Origin: Lewinella sp050633125
Lineage (GTDB): Bacteria > Bacteroidota > Bacteroidia > Chitinophagales > Saprospiraceae
Reading direction: 5' to 3'
Assembly (NCBI RefSeq): GCF_050633125.1
Contig: NZ_JBOEFX010000075.1
Coordinates: 1 to 64,000 of the forward strand
Length of the DNA: 64,000 bases
Positions 56,565-63,951 of this stretch are shown here, piece by piece (position 1 is the stretch's first letter; every line of letters begins with the position of its first letter). Below the pieces are notes generated by a model. It worked only from the letters and a program-made list of their open reading frames with translations, did no database searches and had not been told where the DNA came from. The translations under genes and the position numbers were made by a program.

Positions 56565-56590
56565 TTTACGAATGAACGTTCGTTCGTAAA
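56565..56590. promoter_or_regulatory. 26-bp near-perfect palindromic operator upstream of the PaaE/TetR operon
   Basis: Left half TTTACGAATGAAC, right half GTTCGTTCGTAAA; they are inverted copies except for one base pair (T/G at the 9th position from each end). It contains GAACGTTC and AACG/CGTT half-sites, as known PaaR-type TetR operators do (from memory). It lies in the intergenic region between the 3' end of rpsT and the PaaE-like gene. Confidence 0.75.
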
Positions 56591-56596
56591 GGTAAT

Positions 56597-56636
56597 AAAA
56601 AAATGCCTTGCACCTTTTAAAAAAGATGCAAGGCAT
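56597..56636 (-). terminator. Rho-independent terminator of rpsT
   Basis: On the minus strand a 10-bp stem ATGCCTTGCA / TGCAAGGCAT with a 14-nt loop, then TTTTTT. It lies 33 bp past the rpsT stop and next to the palindromic operator. Confidence 0.88.
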
Positions 56637-56668
56637 GCCTAAAAAGAAAAGCACTAAATGCCTAAGGC

Positions 56669-56923
56669 TTAGCCCAGGCTTTTAACATGCTTAGTTAAGC
56701 TGCTTTTCAAGTTGGATGCTTTGTTCGCATGCCAAGTGTTACGTTTTGCCAGACGGTCGATCATGCTCACAACCTTGGGGAGGAAGGTGCTTGCTTCGGT
56801 TGAATCTTCCATCTCACGTAGCTTGGAAATTGCTGAACGTGCAGATTTTTTGTAGTAACGATTTTCCAAACGCTTCTTTGCGTCTTGACGGATACGTTTC
56901 TTAGCTGATTTATGATGTGCCAT
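56669..56923 (-). CDS. rpsT: Small ribosomal subunit protein bS20
   Basis: 84 residues, the usual length. The N-terminus MAHHKSAKKRIRQDAKKRLENR is highly basic, as in S20, and the C-terminus has the helical hairpin (ASTFLPKVVSMIDRLAKRNTWHANKASNLKSSLTKHVKSLG) with the conserved ...IHxNxAARxKSRL-like region. It binds 16S rRNA in the small subunit. Monocistronic: own promoter at 56970 and terminator at 56597. Confidence 0.96.
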   Translation of the reverse strand: MAHHKSAKKRIRQDAKKRLENRYYKKSARSAISKLREMEDSTEASTFLPKVVSMIDRLAKRNTWHANKASNLKSSLTKHVKSLG

Positions 56924-56969
56924 ACGCTTAATTGCGAATTTTAGTCTATGCTTTTATTTTTTCGGTTGG

Positions 56970-56977
56970 CAAAGGTA
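56970..56977 (-). promoter_or_regulatory. TACCTTTG promoter element of rpsT
   Basis: Matches TAnnTTTG on the minus strand, 47 bp ahead of the start codon. Confidence 0.55.
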
Positions 56978-57108
56978 ATATTATTCATCAGAAGATGAAA
57001 GACTTTTGACCTTTTTTTCTAAAAACGTTAATGGGGGTAACATTTTGCGGCTTTACCGTATCTTACTGCTGTAATTACACACCTTAATTGTAACGACTAA
57101 TCAGCATT

Positions 57109-57834
57109 ATGAGAAAAGCTATTCTTCCCACTTTCGTTTTTCTGTTTTTTACGACCATCGCTTCTGCACAAATATGGTTGGAACTGGGTCCTAAAGCGAG
57201 TTTTGGCCCAGCCGGCTACTATAACTCTACCTTAGCCAGTGATAATCAGCATGACTATAGCCTTAATTTAGCCTACAGCTACGGAGGTACTGTTGGGCTA
57301 AATATTGGAGATCATCATGGCTTGAATTTTGAAATAATGAGAGCAACATTTTTTCAAAATATTACATATCGCCCGAGTACAGACGAATCTTTTCGTAACA
57401 ACCTAGAGTGGGAAGTCTACGATTACTATGGCCTTTATCGCTTTTACCCCCAATCGGGTGTGTACATAGAAGGTGGTGCCAAATATACTTCTATAACGGA
57501 GCTCACCCAGACTTCGGGTATCAAGCCAGTGTCTGTAGAAGGGAAGTATGAAGACAGTTATATCTCGGGGGTTTTGGGCCTTGGGGCTTTCCTTTCCGGG
57601 TCAGAGGCTATGGTATTCAAAGCTGGTCTACGTGTAGAGTATGGCCTGACTGATTTTGTAACGCCACAAGGCATGACAAATGGTTACCCTTCGATTGATA
57701 GCAACCTTGCCGACCAAGGAAATACCGTTCCTTATCGTATCAGCTTTGGCTTGGAGCTTTCTTTTGGTGTAGGTGGTTTTGCCAAAGGAGCTTGTGGCCG
57801 TCGTGGGTTTATGCTTGGAACACAGTATCGGTAA
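57109..57834 (+). CDS. Outer-membrane beta-barrel-like protein of unknown function
   Basis: 241 residues. Signal peptide (1-20, IASAQ) followed by amphipathic beta strands (WLELGPKASFGPAGYYN, YSYGGTVGLNIGDHHGLNFEIM, SGVYIEGGAKYTSI, VFKAGLRVEYGLTDFV, YRISFGLELSFGVGGFA), suited to an 8-10 strand barrel. The C-terminal extension (KGACGRRGFMLGTQYR) is unusual because a barrel normally ends on an aromatic residue. No known family. Single gene. Confidence 0.72.
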   Translation: MRKAILPTFVFLFFTTIASAQIWLELGPKASFGPAGYYNSTLASDNQHDYSLNLAYSYGGTVGLNIGDHHGLNFEIMRATFFQNITYRPSTDESFRNNLEWEVYDYYGLYRFYPQSGVYIEGGAKYTSITELTQTSGIKPVSVEGKYEDSYISGVLGLGAFLSGSEAMVFKAGLRVEYGLTDFVTPQGMTNGYPSIDSNLADQGNTVPYRISFGLELSFGVGGFAKGACGRRGFMLGTQYR

Positions 57835-57918
57835 ACTTAGCTATACCGGGGAAACATTTAGAGATTTGGTGTTTTGAATTACCCCAAATACATGTGAGCG
57901 CCCCTATAGAGTGTTTGC

Positions 57919-57926
57919 TATCTTTG
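57919..57926 (+). promoter_or_regulatory. TATCTTTG promoter element ahead of the DMT gene
   Basis: Matches TAnnTTTG but lies only 5 bp before the start codon at 57932, so the transcript would begin at or near the ATG (leaderless) if it is real. Confidence 0.35.
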
Positions 57927-57931
57927 CCTTC

Positions 57932-58378
57932 ATGAAAGCAGCATTGTTTATTATTCTGGCTGTACTTGCCGGTGTAGTTTTACCCATACAAGCCGCCATT
58001 AACACCAAATTGAGTAAATCCGTTGGCGATCCTCTTTATGGTACTTTTCTCTCCTTTATCGTGGGGATGGCCGGATTATTCCTGTACCTTATTGTTGGCC
58101 GGGTAGATTTTGCCCAAATTCAAAATACCCAATCCGAGCACTGGTCGATTTGGACCGGGGGCCTGCTAGGTGCTTTCTATGTTGCATCACTGATTGTTTT
58201 AACGCCGCGTTTAGGCGTGGCCATAACCCTGGGCCTCACCGTCGCAGGGCAGATGGCTTTCTCGTTGGTGATGGATCACTACGGTTGGCTGGGGGTTCCT
58301 GTTCAGGAAATCAATTGGTGGCGTATCCTCGGTATTAGCCTAATCGTAGGTGGGGTGTGGCTGATTCAGGCGAATTAA
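57932..58378 (+). CDS. DMT-superfamily small transporter (YdcZ/DUF606 type)
   Basis: 148 residues from ATG 57932 (MKAALFIILAVLAGVVLPIQ); the longer frame adds seven residues and would place its start ahead of a promoter motif. Five hydrophobic helices (about 2-22, 33-54, 72-94, 98-115, 128-147) with AAINTKLSKSVGDPLYGTFLSFIVG and RLGVAITLGLTVAGQMAFSLVMDHYGWLG, both typical of the DUF606/YdcZ family. Substrate unknown. Confidence 0.88.
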   Translation: MKAALFIILAVLAGVVLPIQAAINTKLSKSVGDPLYGTFLSFIVGMAGLFLYLIVGRVDFAQIQNTQSEHWSIWTGGLLGAFYVASLIVLTPRLGVAITLGLTVAGQMAFSLVMDHYGWLGVPVQEINWWRILGISLIVGGVWLIQAN

Positions 58379-58435
58379 TATCAATAGATTCTTCTTCCTT
58401 GGGAACTATTCTTTCCCCTCTCCGGTTATCCTCCT

Positions 58436-58473
58436 CGCACGGCCATTAAAAAAGATTTTTACGGCTTCGTGCA
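58436..58473 (+). terminator. Hairpin downstream of the DMT gene
   Basis: GCACGGCC pairs with GGCTTCGTGC around an AAAAAAGATTTTT core, 58 bp past the DMT stop. It could be its terminator or a 5' element of the following RNA. Confidence 0.4.
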
Positions 58474-58489
58474 ACAGTATAAACGCAGG

Positions 58490-58518
58490 TTTATCGGGGT
58501 AATAATCAATTACCTTTA
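58490..58518 (+). promoter_or_regulatory. Possible promoter of the large structured RNA
   Basis: TTTA (58490-58493), a 17-nt spacer and TACCTTTA (58511-58518), one base away from TAnnTTTG. The transcript would begin near 58524, at the first hairpin of the structured region. Confidence 0.35.
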
Positions 58519-59009
58519 TTGACATAAGAGAAAACGACGCTTGAGTCGTCGCTGCCTTCGGGTAGCCAAGAACAGCAGTCTGTAAAGGCTGTAAAAGGGA
58601 TGCCGCCACAGCGCCCTGCCCCGCTTGGGGTTCGTTCAAGCAAGCACCATCCTGCCGCCACCCCGCTGGTGGTCTTCAGCGAAAACTGGAGAACGGAGTA
58701 GTAAGTTGTTTGTTTCAGTCCCTTGGGAAAGGATCGTCTTCGGGCCAACGGTGAGAAGATAAAGGGCGTAGCTGCCCTGCTGAACACGCTAAAAACAACG
58801 AGTACTGATGGGATAAGGTGTAGAATAGAAGTGTGAATTTTTACTAAGTAAATGCAACTATTCAGTATCAAAGGGGAAAGGTAGGCTTCAATCTGCCCAG
58901 TAGTCTTAAAGTACGGTACAGTAGGTTTTGTAAACCGAAACGCAGGAAATGTGCTGTATTCGGTACCCCAAAAGGGTACGGAGCAGTTGGTCAGGCACAT
59001 TTCAGTGGC

Positions 59010-59082
59010 AGAGAGTTAGCTCAGTTAGTAGAGCATTGGTTTAATAAACCGAGGGTCACAAGTGCGAATCTTGTATTCTTAA
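59010..59082 (+). tRNA. tRNA-like cloverleaf inside the large RNA (anticodon AAT; probably not a decoding tRNA)
   Basis: Acceptor AGAGAGT / ATTCTTA (1-72 is A-A, with two G-U pairs), TA at 8-9, D stem GCTC / GAGC, anticodon stem TTGGT / ACCGA with 7-nt loop TTAATAA (anticodon AAT by position), 5-nt variable loop, T stem ACAAG / CTTGT with loop TGCGAAT instead of TTCGAAT, discriminator A and no encoded CCA. The fold is complete, but the A34 anticodon is not usual in bacteria, and the whole is enclosed in an outer 8-bp helix. I call it tRNA-like rather than a functional tRNA. Confidence 0.5.
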
Positions 59083-59394
59083 TCTAGCAAAGGCCTGACC
59101 GGTATAGGGTAATCAAAGCGCCTAATTCCTGGAAGCTACGGCTTAACCAGGAGTAACCAAAGCTCGCAAGGCTGAGGTACTTGATGAAAGTTTGCACTTT
59201 AGGTAAGCGTTGAAAGCGTAACCGAATGCTCCGCAAGAGCAGAGGGAAAAATAGCAGTCGAGAATGCCCCATACGACGAGAGACACGCCACTCTCCCAAA
59301 AAGGCGGCGCTGTCAGTGTACCAACTCGGTTGGTGGACAAGCTGAGAACCATGGTTGTAGCAGATCGTGGATAATGCAGCAAAGGCACTGGCGC

Positions 59395-59420
59395 AAAAGG
59401 CTTAGTCTCCGCCTTTTTTG
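59395..59420 (+). terminator. Rho-independent terminator of the large RNA
   Basis: AAAAGGC / GCCTTTT (59395-59401 / 59411-59417) with a 9-nt loop and a continuing T-run (TTTTTTGTTTTTTTT). The right arm can instead pair with AAAAAGGCGG at 59298-59307. Confidence 0.7.
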
Positions 59421-59449
59421 TTTTTTTTAGTTTATAAATAGAATCGTAG

Positions 59450-59689
59450 ATGTCTTTTTCGGGACATAAAAGAAGAGCTCAACGGGAAGATCTTCCCTTA
59501 TCACACAGAGCGTCCAGTGCAAGGTCTTGTGCTGTTTTGGTATCTCAAAAGTTTGGTATCCACCGTAGCGAGCTTATCGCAATCGTTAAAGAAAAAACGG
59601 GTATTGATATGCAAAATATGTCTGATTCCTCTAGTATAAATCAATCGGTCGATTTTTTGGATTGGTACCGTTTTAATCGAAAAGAATAA
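59450..59689 (+). CDS. Small protein of unknown function downstream of the large RNA
   Basis: 79 residues beginning MSFSGHKRRAQREDLPLSHR. The C-terminal half (VSQKFGIHRSELIAIVKEKTGIDMQN...) looks like a real alpha-helical protein with codon use like its neighbours, whereas the basic N-terminus is less convincing. It begins 30 bp after the RNA terminator, so it may have its own weak promoter or be spurious. No family recognised. Confidence 0.45.
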   Translation: MSFSGHKRRAQREDLPLSHRASSARSCAVLVSQKFGIHRSELIAIVKEKTGIDMQNMSDSSSINQSVDFLDWYRFNRKE

Positions 59690-59763
59690 ATATTTCCGAC
59701 CCTGTTTTTAGCCCACAGACGTTGCAGTGTAACGTCTCGACCTGGTCACCAAACCAACAACCA

Positions 59764-62616
59764 TCAACCATCAACCCTTCCCCCCAATTTCTCCCCCAAA
59801 TACTGTCCCGTATAGGATTCCTTGACGTTGACCAAATCTTCCGGGCGGCCCTGAAACACCAAGTGGCCACCTTCTACACCGCCCTCAGGGCCGAGATCGA
59901 CCACCCAGTCAGCACATTTTACCACTTCTAGATTGTGCTCTACCACCAGTACAGTGTGGCCTTTTTCTACCAATGCATTCAATGCATCCAGTAATTTGCG
60001 GATATCGTGAAAATGTAGGCCCGTCGTAGGTTCGTCAAAAATGAAGAAAACATGGTCGCGGGCACTTTCTTTACTCAAAAACGAAGCCAGCTTTACCCGC
60101 TGCGCCTCACCTCCCGATAGGGTCGAGGAGGCTTGCCCCAACTGGACATATCCCAACCCTACATCAAATAGCGGCTGTATTTTACTCAGAATATCATTGT
60201 GCTCCTTGAAGAAGTCCAGCGCTTCTTCAATGCTCATCTGCAGGATCTGGTGGATATTTTTGTTATTGTAAGTCACATCCAGCAAGTCCGACTTGAAGCG
60301 CTTGCCGCCACAGGCTTCGCATTCTAGCCGAATGTCCGCCAAAAACTGCATCTCTACCACAATCTCACCATCGCCTTTGCATTCGTCACAGCGGCCACCA
60401 TCCACGTTGAACGAGAAGTGCCCAGGCTTGTAACCCCGGATTTTCGACAATTGCTGATCTGACATCAATTTACGAATGGCATCATAAGCCTTCACATAAG
60501 TAATCGGATTCGAGCGCGATGATTTTCCAATAGGTTTCTGATTCACCAGCTCTACCTGCGTCAGCATGCCTACTTCGCCCTGCAATTCTTTGAAAACACC
60601 GGGCGTTTTGCTATACGTTTCTTCTAGTTCTTTTTTTAGCGCCCGGTAAATGATGTCTTTCACCAAGCTGGTCTTGCCGCTACCTGATACGCCCGTTACT
60701 ACCGTCAGCGCATTCAGCGGAATGTCGGCGTCTACATTTTTCAGGTTGTTTTGTCGTGCTCCACGTATCCGCAGGTAGTTGCTCACCGGGCGGCGGCTCT
60801 CGGGGACGGGTATAGCCATCCGACCGCTCATGTATTTGGTGGTCAGACTTTCAGTTGCTTCGTCGTAGATGTCTGCATAGGGCCCGGCGAAGACGACCTC
60901 TCCACCGTGGATACCGGCCGCCGGGCCGATATCGATCAGGTAGTCGGCGCTTTTAATCACGTCTTCCTCATGCTCCACCACGACTACCGTGTTGCCCAGG
61001 TCGCGCAAGCGCTCCAATACCGTTACCAGTCGCCCGGTATCGCGTGGGTGCAAACCAATACTAGGTTCGTCCAGCAAGTACATGGATGCTGTGAGGTTGC
61101 TACCCAGCGTACGAGTTAGATTAATCCGCTGGGTTTCGCCACCACTAAGGGTATTCGATAAGCGGCTCAAGGTTAGATATCCTAACCCCAGGTCAAACAT
61201 AAACTTCAGTCGATTATTGACCTCCAACAACAGGCGGCGACCAATCTGCTGATCGTTTTCACTCAGTTCCAATTCCGCAAAGAAGGTCAGCAAATTCTTG
61301 ATCGGCATGTCCGTCAGATGGGTGATCGGATGTCCACTCACCAGCACATAGCTGGCCTCCTGGCGCAGGCGGCTTCCGTCACATTCCGGGCAACGCGTTC
61401 GCCCACGGTAGCGGGCCAGCATTACGCGGTTTTGTATTTTGTACATCTTCTCTTGCAGCTCGCCAAAGAAGGCATCTATACCATTAAAGAAGCTGTTTCC
61501 ACGCCACAACAAGCGCTGTTCAGCCCTGCTCAAATCCTGGTAAGGCGTATGCACAGGGAAGTCAAACTTGTGCGCTACATTCAGAAATTTGTCCAACCAA
61601 CGCCCATAGCGCTCTCCTTTCCAGCAAGCGACCACGCCTTCGTATACACTCAGCGCCGGATTGGGAATTACCTTGTTTTCATCGATGCCCATCACCAAAC
61701 TGAAGCCTTCACATTTAGGACAAGCGCCATAAGGATTGTTGAAATTGAAGAGCTGTGGAGAGGGTTCTAAAAAGGTCATTCCGTCCAGCTCAAAGCGGTT
61801 GTTGAAGTTCTTCGTTTCACCACCAATCGTCATCACCTGGCAGTCGCCCTCACTCTCATAAAAAGCCGTTTGCACCGAATCCGCAATACGTTTATTGTTC
61901 TCTTCGTCGTCAACTTTTACCACAACCCGATCCACCAAAATCAGCAACTCCTCTTTCAGCTTTTCCAGCTTCTTAGGCAGGTTTTTATCTTTCGACTCCA
62001 TCAACTCTTGAATATCCTGGAGCTCGCCGTCCCAAAATACACGAGTATACCCCTTTTGTAACAGCAGTTGCAGCTCGGCACCCAACGTTCTGTCGCGATA
62101 TTTTGCAGGGGCTGGTGCCAACAGTTGCACCTTGCTACCTTCAGGCAGTTGCAGGATATAGTCGACAACATCCGACACCTCGTGTTTCTTCACCTCCATT
62201 CCCGACACAGGACTCACCGTCCTGCCAATCCGGGCGTAAAGCAGGCGCAAATAATCGTACACTTCCGTCAATGTCCCCACTGTAGAACGTGCATTGGCCG
62301 TACTCACTTTTTGTTCAATCGCAATGGCGGGGCAGATGCCTTTGATGTAGTCTACATCTGGTTTCTTCATTCGCATCAAGAACTGCCGCGCATAACTCGA
62401 CAGACTCTCTACGTAACGCCGCTGCCCTTCCGCAAACAGCGTATCCATCGTTATCGACGATTTCCCCGACCCCGAAACACCGGTAACCACCACCAGTTTG
62501 TTCTTCGGAATATCCAGACTTATGTTCTTCAGGTTGTTGCTGCGTGCACCTTTGATAAAGATCGTATTGCGTAAGTCAGCCTTGGTGATTTCTCGGGTCG
62601 TATCTACGGAACTCAT
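59764..62616 (-). CDS. uvrA: UvrABC excision repair ATPase subunit A
   Basis: 950 residues, normal length. Two ABC ATPase halves: Walker A GVSGSGKSS (about 45-53) and GVSGSGKTS (about 645-653), signatures LSGGETQR and LSGGEAQR, and Walker B LYLLDEPSIGLHPRD / FFIFDEPTTGLHFHD-type segments. Zinc fingers: CPKCEGFSL with CPECDGSRL in the first half and CDECKGDGEIVVEMQFLADIRLECEACGGKRF in the second half. UvrA recognises bulky DNA lesions and loads UvrB. It stands alone, with a promoter element at 62759. Confidence 0.97.
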   Translation of the reverse strand: MSSVDTTREITKADLRNTIFIKGARSNNLKNISLDIPKNKLVVVTGVSGSGKSSITMDTLFAEGQRRYVESLSSYARQFLMRMKKPDVDYIKGICPAIAIEQKVSTANARSTVGTLTEVYDYLRLLYARIGRTVSPVSGMEVKKHEVSDVVDYILQLPEGSKVQLLAPAPAKYRDRTLGAELQLLLQKGYTRVFWDGELQDIQELMESKDKNLPKKLEKLKEELLILVDRVVVKVDDEENNKRIADSVQTAFYESEGDCQVMTIGGETKNFNNRFELDGMTFLEPSPQLFNFNNPYGACPKCEGFSLVMGIDENKVIPNPALSVYEGVVACWKGERYGRWLDKFLNVAHKFDFPVHTPYQDLSRAEQRLLWRGNSFFNGIDAFFGELQEKMYKIQNRVMLARYRGRTRCPECDGSRLRQEASYVLVSGHPITHLTDMPIKNLLTFFAELELSENDQQIGRRLLLEVNNRLKFMFDLGLGYLTLSRLSNTLSGGETQRINLTRTLGSNLTASMYLLDEPSIGLHPRDTGRLVTVLERLRDLGNTVVVVEHEEDVIKSADYLIDIGPAAGIHGGEVVFAGPYADIYDEATESLTTKYMSGRMAIPVPESRRPVSNYLRIRGARQNNLKNVDADIPLNALTVVTGVSGSGKTSLVKDIIYRALKKELEETYSKTPGVFKELQGEVGMLTQVELVNQKPIGKSSRSNPITYVKAYDAIRKLMSDQQLSKIRGYKPGHFSFNVDGGRCDECKGDGEIVVEMQFLADIRLECEACGGKRFKSDLLDVTYNNKNIHQILQMSIEEALDFFKEHNDILSKIQPLFDVGLGYVQLGQASSTLSGGEAQRVKLASFLSKESARDHVFFIFDEPTTGLHFHDIRKLLDALNALVEKGHTVLVVEHNLEVVKCADWVVDLGPEGGVEGGHLVFQGRPEDLVNVKESYTGQYLGEKLGGRVDG

Positions 62617-62758
62617 GCGTTCTTTTTGGTCCTTCTCTGAAAATTTTTGTGGTCAAACTAAAGTGAAAATTCTAAGCGACTGTTAAGGAGCGTTATTTTT
62701 ACTTTTGATTGACGCTGAACATAAAAATTGTCAGAGAATCTTTTTCTTGTATAAGCAA

Positions 62759-62766
62759 CAAAGATA
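62759..62766 (-). promoter_or_regulatory. TATCTTTG promoter element of uvrA
   Basis: Matches TAnnTTTG on the minus strand, implying a leader of about 135 nt. The -33 partner is unclear. Confidence 0.4.
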
Positions 62767-62947
62767 CACGCTTTGAGTTGTCCACCGAAGGATAATTAGA
62801 GGATTTGTTTCTATTTGTTGATTTTATGAGACTGTTTTAATTATTTGTTTCCTGCAAGCGCTGGTACTACACTGTTTTCGTAATCCCAAGGAAAAATCCT
62901 CTACGTCTCTGCACGAGCTACTTTTGGGGGGAGGTTCTCGTTTTTTT

Positions 62948-63080
62948 GGGCCCCACCTGCTCCCGACTGATGCAGTCGGGATCGGTGCCGCGTCGTCCGC
63001 ACTGCGCTGGCGCTACAGTGCTACCACCGCTGGTCCTTGTGGCCTCCGGCCACCGCGCTTCGGCCGCTGGCCTGCGCGCT
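62948..63080 (+). repeat. Structured intergenic repeat, family B copy 2
   Basis: Blocks GGTGCCGCGTCGTCCGC (62984-63000) and GCTACCACCGCTGGTCCTTG (63020-63039), identical to copy 1, with hairpins TCCCGACTG...CAGTCGGGA (62961-62981), GCACTG...CAGTGC (62999-63021) and GGCCtccGGCC (63041-63051). The stems differ from copy 1 but remain paired. Confidence 0.7.
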
Positions 63081-63266
63081 AAGAGGATACATACGTAAAC
63101 ACACCTTCCTCATACCCCGCTGGCGGGGTCGACTTACAAAGTCGGGGGTGGTTATCCCACTGGCGGAGTCAGCTTGCAGCACAAGTACGCTCTACTTAAG
63201 AATTTATGTATTTTACCTTATTGTGCGACCAGTCGCATCACAACGATCACTTAAATTAGTGCGTTA

Positions 63267-63899
63267 ATGTCTACTAATTCACTTCCGCTCTACCTAGTTG
63301 TTACTACCCTTCTGGCTTTCTTTACACCGATTGACCTAGCTGCGCAACCCGCCTATTCAGAAGAAAGTGATCAACTTTATGCCCGAGATTACTTACATCC
63401 TTTTAATACCTGGAGGTTTGATTTTGAAACTAGAAAGTCGATGTCAGAACAACTGATTTCTGAAGCACCTATAATCGTCAGAGGCATCATTGTTAGTGCA
63501 GAATATGTGATTATCAAGGACGAACTTCGCTATGAAATTATTTTAGACGTAAGTCACACTTACCGAGGTTCAGGCCTAAGCGATACTGTTATTATCTATA
63601 AAAATGTAGAAGAAATAGAAGGTATGCTTATCCGCGAAGGAAAGGTTCATTCTCTACAACTCCCCCATGCGTATGGTTTAAGAATCTATAAAAAACGCGA
63701 GCATATTTTCTTCTGCAAGAAAAATGAGGATAATATCTATGTGTTAATGACGCCTTATAGAACCACTCATATTCACAAAATGGACGCTAATGGTAGATCC
63801 TGGATTGGATTATTCGCCATGTGCTACAGAGATATAAATGATGTAAATAATCACTTGAGTCAGTTCGATGATATTAAGGTGCCTTTAGAAAAAGAGTAG
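63267..63899 (+). CDS. Secreted or periplasmic protein of unknown function
   Basis: 210 residues. Signal peptide (about 1-26, PIDLAAQ). The mature part contains a beta-rich domain (SEAPIIVRGIIVSAEYVIIKDELRYEIILDVSHTYRGSGLSDTVIIY, about 66-112) of the type that reports stated transport or binding proteins, then YGLRIYKKREHIFFCKKNE. No catalytic motif or T9SS tail. I recognise no family. The gene follows the repeat family B copy and has no close neighbour in the window. Confidence 0.7.
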   Translation: MSTNSLPLYLVVTTLLAFFTPIDLAAQPAYSEESDQLYARDYLHPFNTWRFDFETRKSMSEQLISEAPIIVRGIIVSAEYVIIKDELRYEIILDVSHTYRGSGLSDTVIIYKNVEEIEGMLIREGKVHSLQLPHAYGLRIYKKREHIFFCKKNEDNIYVLMTPYRTTHIHKMDANGRSWIGLFAMCYRDINDVNNHLSQFDDIKVPLEKE

Positions 63900-63951
63900 A
63901 GACATTGCTTTGTGCAACGTTGCTACTTTATTCTCTTTATACAAACAATAG

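Larger units (their letters stand above)
58520..59420 (+). ncRNA. Large structured noncoding RNA candidate with embedded tRNA-like domain (GOLLD/ROOL-like)
   Basis: About 900 nt with no plus-strand ORF of note; the minus-strand open frames read as unnatural low-quality protein. The plus strand is dense in short perfect hairpins: ACGAC...GTCGT (58534-58549), GCTGCCttcgGGTAGC (58551-58566), CCCCgcttGGGG (about 58619), GGGC...GCCC (about 58764), TTTACTaAGTAAA (about 58840), GGTTTtgtAAACC (about 58924), GTACCCcaaaAGGGTAC-like (about 58963), CCTGGaAGCtacgGCTtaaCCAGG (about 59128-59152), TGCTCcgcaaGAGCA (about 59227), ACCAACtcGGTTGGT (about 59320). An 8-bp helix GGTCAGGC / GCCTGACC (58989-58996 / 59093-59100) closes a tRNA-like cloverleaf. 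The 3' end is AAAAGGC...GCCTTTTTT. Known large ornate RNAs (GOLLD, ROOL) have this size and tRNA association; membership here is inference. Confidence 0.65.
62617..63266. other. Intergenic region with the uvrA promoter and a structured repeat
   Basis: 650 bp. Apart from the uvrA promoter and repeat family B, it has hairpins ACCCCGCtggCGGGGT (about 63115-63130) and CGACTTacaaAGTCG (about 63131-63145). No ORF with coding character. Confidence 0.45.

Noticed and set aside
59010..59082. Ordinary tRNA-Ile
   Set aside because: Anticodon AAT, an A-A first pair, a non-standard T loop and the enclosing helix argue against a normal decoding tRNA. Kept as tRNA-like.
58506..59388. Minus-strand open frames of 164, 71 and 81 codons in the RNA region
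   Set aside because: They run antisense to the structured RNA, contain unnatural compositions and no known motif, and their ends coincide with the hairpins. Better explained as chance ORFs in GC-rich structured DNA.
58520..59420. tmRNA, RNase P RNA or group II intron
   Set aside because: None of the hallmark sequences was seen: no tag peptide reading frame, no RNase P conserved cores, no intron domain V or reverse transcriptase.
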